From assembly GCF_030812195.1 (NCBI RefSeq), contig NZ_JAUSSF010000002.1, forward strand, positions 620,001 to 684,000: 64,000 nucleotides of DNA, written 5' to 3'. Positions 59,440-64,000 of the stretch are shown piece by piece (within the stretch, counting starts at the first letter, position 1; each line of letters begins with the position of its first letter). A program made the translations under genes and the position numbers. The notes below the pieces were generated by a model. The model was not told the DNA's origin. It searched no databases and saw nothing but the letters and a program-made list of their open reading frames with translations. The stretch comes from Chryseobacterium lathyri. GTDB lineage: Bacteria; Bacteroidota; Bacteroidia; Flavobacteriales; Weeksellaceae.

Positions 59440-60534
59440 TTATTTTGATGCTTTTTCAAAAACTTTCAACAGTTTTATCTCTTCATTTTCCCAGCAAAAT
59501 ACCTTAGAAGCCTTTTCAAGCTCATCCTGATAGCTTCCTCTTCCTTTATGAAGGATTTTTCTTACTGCAGCGGCAATATTTTCTGGCTGATGGTCTTTAA
59601 TAATTTCTCCTACATCAAACTGCTTTTTAATATTCTGCATTTCGGGGAGATCCGCCAGCACTAATGGAACGCGGGCTTGAATACAGTCTAAAACCTTGTT
59701 CGGAAGTGAATAAAAGTAACTTTCGCCTCCATTTTCTTCGATACTCATCCCTACATCAGCCGTTACCGTTATTTTTCTCAGGTCTTCCGGTTTTAATTTT
59801 CCTAAAAACTGGACTTTATGTTCAAGTTTTTCTTTACTGACGAGATCTTCATATTCTTTCTTTCTCGGTCCGTCACCTGCTATTTTAAAAACCACACCAT
59901 CAAGATGATGCATCGCCAGAATAGCCTTATCAATACCCCGAAAGGGATTAATGGATCCCTGATATAAAAATATTTTAGGGTTATTTTCAGGAATTTTTAT
60001 GACAAAGTCCTGTCGTTTGGGCGCATTTTGGATGACTACCGGATCTGCCCCGTACTTTTTTTGAAACCATTTGGCATAGCTTTCACTGGCCGTAATCATA
60101 AAATTAAGTTTAGGAATGACTTTCTTTTCCAGATATCTCCAGATTTTTTGTGACATTTTGCCCTGAATTGCAGGCATTTCTGAAAAAATTTCATGGCTGT
60201 CAAAAACCAATGGGATATTTAATTTTTTAGCAATAAGATAATTTGACAGCAGCGCATCAACATCGTTGGCATAAAGAATCGTACTATGATCGGCTTTTTT
60301 CTTTAATTGATGATACAGTTTCCAGTTAAATTCGAAGTAAGCTGTTTTTAAACTTGTGGAAGATAAATGTATCCTTGAAAACGGATAAGGCCGCTCCATT
60401 TGTTCCGCTCCATTCCAGTCATTCCCTATCAATTCTATCTGGTAACCGTTCTCACATAAGGTCCTGCACACCTTTTCTATTCGCTGATCTGTATACAGAT
60501 TACTGAAGGCAGAAGTAATTACTTTTTTCTTCAT
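59440..60534 (-). CDS. Glycosyltransferase family 4 protein
   Basis: 364 residues. AFSNLYTDQRIEKVCRTLCENG at the start, FLYQGSINPFRGIDKAI in the middle and SYFYSLPNKVLDCIQARVPLVLADLPEM in the C-terminal Rossmann half are GT4 features. The sugar is unknown. Its start overlaps the stop of the small membrane protein gene by one base, so they form an operon. Confidence 0.87.
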   Translation of the reverse strand: MKKKVITSAFSNLYTDQRIEKVCRTLCENGYQIELIGNDWNGAEQMERPYPFSRIHLSSTSLKTAYFEFNWKLYHQLKKKADHSTILYANDVDALLSNYLIAKKLNIPLVFDSHEIFSEMPAIQGKMSQKIWRYLEKKVIPKLNFMITASESYAKWFQKKYGADPVVIQNAPKRQDFVIKIPENNPKIFLYQGSINPFRGIDKAILAMHHLDGVVFKIAGDGPRKKEYEDLVSKEKLEHKVQFLGKLKPEDLRKITVTADVGMSIEENGGESYFYSLPNKVLDCIQARVPLVLADLPEMQNIKKQFDVGEIIKDHQPENIAAAVRKILHKGRGSYQDELEKASKVFCWENEEIKLLKVFEKASK

Positions 60535-60758
60535 TACTTTTTATTTCCGGCCAGTAAATGATAAACCTGAATAAAGCAGATCAGCCCATTTGGGATAATA
60601 ACCGGCCAAAGCATTCCATTGAAGATACCATAAATGACAAAGCAGATACAGCCTATCATATTGACTATTCTGATTTTTCTTACATCTTTTAATATAAAGC
60701 TCAGTACTATAAAAATGGATGCAGAATAACCAATATATGTAGTAATTTCGGGATTCAT
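60534..60758 (-). CDS. Small PQ-loop/YgjV-like membrane protein
   Basis: 74 residues with three hydrophobic helices (YIGYSASIFIVLSFIL, IVNMIGCICFVIYGIF, PVIIPNGLICFIQVYHLL). The pattern fits half of a SWEET/PQ-loop unit, as in YgjV-like proteins. Databases often mislabel this family as uroporphyrinogen decarboxylase. It lies upstream of a GT4 gene and may be co-transcribed. Confidence 0.65.
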   Translation of the reverse strand: MNPEITTYIGYSASIFIVLSFILKDVRKIRIVNMIGCICFVIYGIFNGMLWPVIIPNGLICFIQVYHLLAGNKK

Positions 60759-60910
60759 GGGGAATTTTTAAAGGATAACAAACTTAATCATTTTCAATAA
60801 GATAATAAAATTTTTTCTGCCATAAAGTCATTAATTGATTTTTGGTAAAATATTTGTAATTTAGATAATGAATAAATGGCACCGCTGCCATTATTCTAAT
60901 GAGATATATT

Positions 60911-63445
60911 ATGGATTATAAGTTTTCACAAGGTTTGAGCCAAGTGTTCAAACAAAGCAAGAGCGAAGCGAAAAGGCTCAAAAGTGAATTTCTTAATACA
61001 GAACATCTACTTTTAGGTATTATAAAAACAGAAAACTCTGCAAAAGAAATCCTTCAAAACCTTAATGCGGATTTAACACAAATCAGAAGAAAAATTGAAA
61101 CTCTAAATACAGCAAGTCTTAATCCTATTTCTGAGGAGGTTACTAATATTTCTTTCACTAAGATGGCAGATCATGCGATCAAACGTGCTGAGCTGGAATG
61201 CAGGCAATATAAAAGCAATGAAATTAATACCGTTCATCTGCTTTTAGGCATTCTTTACAAATATGAGGACCCTACTTCAAATATTCTGGGAGCTTATGAC
61301 ATCGACTATGAAGGAGTTTCAAGAGAATACCAGACGATGCTTAAAAATTCCGGACAGGCACCGCAAATGAGTGCTTATGATGATGATGATGACAGAGAGG
61401 AATTTGAGCAAATGAGAAAGCCTTCAGGAAATTTAGGCTCTGCAAAAAGCAAAACTCCTACACTGGATAACTTCGGCAGGGACTTAACTTCTTTGGCTAG
61501 AGATGGAAAACTAGACCCGGTAATCGGCCGTGAAAAAGAAATTGAACGAGTTTCTCAGATCTTATCGCGTAGAAAGAAAAACAACCCGCTTCTTATCGGG
61601 GAACCAGGAGTTGGTAAATCAGCGATTGCGGAAGGGCTAGCTTTAAGAATTCAACAGAAAAAAGTCTCCAGGGTACTTTACGGAAAGCGTGTGATCACTT
61701 TGGATCTGGCAAGTTTAGTGGCCGGAACAAAATACCGTGGTCAATTTGAAGAAAGAATGAAGGCCATTATGACTGAGCTGGAAAAGAACAGAGATGTGAT
61801 CCTATTCATTGATGAGCTTCACACTATTGTTGGTGCGGGAAGCTCCACAGGAAGTTTAGATGCATCCAATATGTTTAAACCGGCTTTGGCAAGGGGCGAA
61901 ATTCAATGCATCGGGGCTACAACTCTCGATGAGTACCGTCAGTACATAGAGAAAGACGGCGCATTGGAGAGAAGATTCCAGAAAGTAATGGTAGAGCCTA
62001 CTTCCATTGATGAGACCATTCAGATTCTGAATCAGATCAAAGATAAATACGAAGAGCACCATAATGTAGTGTATACTCCTGAAGCAATTCTGGCGTGTGT
62101 CAATTTGACATCAAGATATATTACAGACCGTTTCTTACCGGATAAAGCTATTGATGCTATGGACGAAGCAGGTTCACGTGTTTATATCAAAAACATGAAA
62201 GTTCCTACCGAAATTATTGATTTCGAGAAGAAAATCGAGGATATCAAAGAAATGAAGCAGAAAGCAGTGAAAGCCCAGGATTATCTTGAGGCCAGAAAGC
62301 TTAAAGATGAAGAGGAGCGCCTTCAGATGGAGCTGAATGCAGCTCAGGAGAAATGGGATAAAGATGTAAAGGAGAAAAAAGAAACCGTAACGGAAGAAAA
62401 TGTAGCAGAAGTGGTTTCTATGATGAGTGGTGTTCCGGTAACGAAAGTCGGTAAAAATGAGCTTGACAAATTAGCTCAGATGGATGAAAAGCTGAACGGA
62501 AAAGTAATCGGTCAGGAAGATGCCGTGAAGAAGGTTGTGAAAGCAATTCAGAGAAACAGAGCCGGCCTTAAAGATCCGAACCGCCCTATCGGTACTTTTA
62601 TTTTCCTTGGTACCACCGGGGTTGGTAAAACCGAGCTTGCCAAAGTAATGGCAAGAGAGCTTTTCGAATCTGATGAATCACTGATCCGAATCGACATGAG
62701 TGAATACATGGAAAAATTTGCGGTTTCAAGATTGGTTGGTGCGCCTCCGGGATACGTTGGATATGAAGAGGGCGGACAGCTGACTGAAGCCGTGAGAAGA
62801 AAGCCTTATGCTGTGGTTCTTCTGGATGAGATTGAAAAAGCCCACCCTGATGTGTTCAATATTCTCTTACAGATTCTGGATGAAGGTCATGTTACAGACA
62901 GTTTAGGAAGAAAAATCGACTTTAGAAATACGATCATTATCCTTACTTCAAACATCGGAACAAGGGATCTTAAAGATTTCGGAGACGGTGTAGGATTCGG
63001 AACTTCAGCCAAGAAAACAAGTACAGATTCAAGAGCAAGAAGTACGATTGAAAATGCACTTAAGAAAGCATTTGCTCCGGAATTCTTAAACAGAATTGAT
63101 GACATTGTGATCTTCAACTCTCTTGTACAGGATGATATTAAAAGAATTATTGATATCGAACTGAACAAATTATATGGCCGACTTGAAAAATTAGGCTATA
63201 AAGTTGAGTTAACTGAAGAAGCGAAAGACTTTATCTCTGAAAAAGGATGGGATAAAGACTTTGGAGCAAGACCTTTGAAACGTGCTATCCAGAAATATAT
63301 TGAAGATTTATTAGCAGAAATGCTGGTAAACAAGCAATTATCTGAAGGAGAAACAGTGATCCTGGATCTTAATGATACAAAAGATGCATTAATCGGAAAG
63401 GCTCCTAAAGCAAAAAAAACGACTGAAAAATCTTCTCAATCGTAA
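60911..63445 (+). CDS. clpC: ATP-dependent Clp protease ATP-binding subunit ClpC
   Basis: 844 residues from ATG 60911 (MDYKFSQGLSQVFKQ); an ATG at 60899 is less usual. A Clp-N double repeat covers the first 150 residues. D1 has GEPGVGKSAIAEG and a central UVR coiled coil follows (EARKLKDEEERLQ). D2 has GTTGVGKTELAK and LNRIDDIV. ClpC unfolds proteins for ClpP. A strong terminator follows. Confidence 0.96.
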   Translation: MDYKFSQGLSQVFKQSKSEAKRLKSEFLNTEHLLLGIIKTENSAKEILQNLNADLTQIRRKIETLNTASLNPISEEVTNISFTKMADHAIKRAELECRQYKSNEINTVHLLLGILYKYEDPTSNILGAYDIDYEGVSREYQTMLKNSGQAPQMSAYDDDDDREEFEQMRKPSGNLGSAKSKTPTLDNFGRDLTSLARDGKLDPVIGREKEIERVSQILSRRKKNNPLLIGEPGVGKSAIAEGLALRIQQKKVSRVLYGKRVITLDLASLVAGTKYRGQFEERMKAIMTELEKNRDVILFIDELHTIVGAGSSTGSLDASNMFKPALARGEIQCIGATTLDEYRQYIEKDGALERRFQKVMVEPTSIDETIQILNQIKDKYEEHHNVVYTPEAILACVNLTSRYITDRFLPDKAIDAMDEAGSRVYIKNMKVPTEIIDFEKKIEDIKEMKQKAVKAQDYLEARKLKDEEERLQMELNAAQEKWDKDVKEKKETVTEENVAEVVSMMSGVPVTKVGKNELDKLAQMDEKLNGKVIGQEDAVKKVVKAIQRNRAGLKDPNRPIGTFIFLGTTGVGKTELAKVMARELFESDESLIRIDMSEYMEKFAVSRLVGAPPGYVGYEEGGQLTEAVRRKPYAVVLLDEIEKAHPDVFNILLQILDEGHVTDSLGRKIDFRNTIIILTSNIGTRDLKDFGDGVGFGTSAKKTSTDSRARSTIENALKKAFAPEFLNRIDDIVIFNSLVQDDIKRIIDIELNKLYGRLEKLGYKVELTEEAKDFISEKGWDKDFGARPLKRAIQKYIEDLLAEMLVNKQLSEGETVILDLNDTKDALIGKAPKAKKTTEKSSQS

Positions 63446-63466
63446 TTGATTAACATTATTATATTG

Positions 63467-63496
63467 AAAGCACCGGAAAATCCGGTGCTTTTTTTA
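63467..63496 (+). terminator. Terminator of clpC
   Basis: AAAGCACCGGA and TCCGGTGCTTT form a perfect 11-bp stem with a 3-base loop, followed by a T run. Confidence 0.85.
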
Positions 63497-63550
63497 TATG
63501 TTTGGCTAAAGCCTTTTCTATTAATAATTCGTGACGCCCTCTTTATTTTA

Positions 63551-63644
63551 ACCACAGATTTCACGGATTTGCACAGATCCTGCCTAATGGCTATCGAAAT
63601 GTATGCTCTTTAAGTACTTTGTGCAAATCCGTGAAGTCTGTGAT
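63551..63644. repeat. Dispersed inverted repeat (CACAGATTTCACGG type)
   Basis: CCACAGATTTCACGGATTTG at 63552 is repeated in inverted orientation as CAAATCCGTGAAGTCTGTG at 63624-63642, with few changes, over about 27 bp per arm. A GGCTAAAGCC copy lies just before it. I know similar repeats as common intergenic sequences in Chryseobacterium. It occupies the gap between clpC and the partial gene. Confidence 0.7.
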
Positions 63645-63682
63645 TAGAAAATATTGTAAAAACAATGCTTATAAAACAAAGA

Positions 63683-64000
63683 TTAAAGTCCTACTACGAA
63701 GCCTATACTTGGGACAAGACCGCTAGAGAAAACACTCGAATTCTCTTTCCACAACACATTATACATTACTCCAAGCTGCATAAAAGAGTTCCCTCCTATT
63801 CTCTGCATATAACCGCCACCAAGATATAGGGCTGTTTCCTGCTCATTCACTTTGTAGTCGTAAAATTTGTCTTTATAATTGATGAAATAATGTTGAAGAT
63901 TGGCTCCGACATAAAATGATCTGGCAAAGTAATAATTGGCAAAAGGCCCTACTCCGAACATCGTGGATTTATAATAATCAGAAGTCTGCCAGGAAACACT
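63683..64000 (-). CDS. Outer-membrane beta-barrel protein, C-terminal part (partial)
   Basis: The frame stays open to the window edge, so the gene continues past 64000. The 105 visible codons give alternating strands such as FYVGANLQHYFINYKDKFYDY and FMQLGVMYNVLW, ending in SIGFVVGL, fitting a small OMP barrel. An internal ATG at 63961 should not be taken as its start. Confidence 0.6.
   Translation of the reverse strand, partial: SVSWQTSDYYKSTMFGVGPFANYYFARSFYVGANLQHYFINYKDKFYDYKVNEQETALYLGGGYMQRIGGNSFMQLGVMYNVLWKENSSVFSSGLVPSIGFVVGL

Noticed and set aside
1..64000. CRISPR array or insertion sequence
   Set aside because: I saw no regularly spaced repeats with unique spacers and no transposase ORF with terminal inverted repeats.

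Overview
The window is a chromosomal segment of a Flavobacteriia member, most likely Chryseobacterium or a close Weeksellaceae relative. The evidence is the gene families (GLPGLI protein, DUF6268 and DUF6973 proteins, flavobacterial AccD without zinc cysteines, GG-leader peptides ending in Cys-Cys), a low-GC genome, and at least fifteen promoter-like sites matching the Bacteroidota -7 consensus TAnnTTTG.

Positions 1-40684 are mostly ordinary core genes: a LytTR two-component pair, thiL, a flavoprotein, secreted TonB-like proteins, periplasmic thioredoxins, mutS, nadK, fbaA, accD, a nucleoside gate protein, an exbB-exbD-tonB operon, a DUF885 lipoprotein, an endonuclease III homologue, a peroxiredoxin, manC, a TolC-like channel and folC. 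Two peptide loci stand out. Two tandem GG-leader peptide genes lie at 9552-9904. At 30925-33619 an operon encodes a GLPGLI protein, a C39-like/VKOR/thioredoxin fusion protein and a six-cysteine GG-type precursor. It is flanked by three glycosyltransferase-like genes.

Positions 40726-40910 hold two identical tandem tRNA-Val(UAC) genes. The second is the insertion site of an integrative element of about 15.9 kb (40891-56829), bounded by a 57-bp perfect direct repeat made of the tRNA 3' end, its terminator and a few flanking bases. The element is visibly more AT-rich than its surroundings. It carries a tyrosine recombinase, an SF2 helicase-like protein, a RecA/Sak4-like ATPase, a DUF3871-like protein, a RadC-like protein, a XRE regulator and a HAD nucleic-acid-repair-type protein. 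The apparent cargo is an HD plus Hsp90-type (GHKL) ATPase protein, and opposite it a DUF4297 nuclease plus SMC/Rad50-like ATPase pair resembling Lamassu. No relaxase, coupling protein, capsid or terminase gene was seen, so it looks like a mobilisable or satellite-type element that uses a helper. Its non-coding parts are unusually structured: integrase-arm-like repeats, a pair of related long hairpins, a probable small RNA ending in a three-way junction, and a GC-rich switch-like hairpin.

Positions 56830-64000 return to host genes: surface-polysaccharide glycosyltransferases, a heptosyltransferase-like protein, SufE, a small PQ-loop-type membrane protein, clpC, a dispersed inverted repeat and a partial outer-membrane protein.
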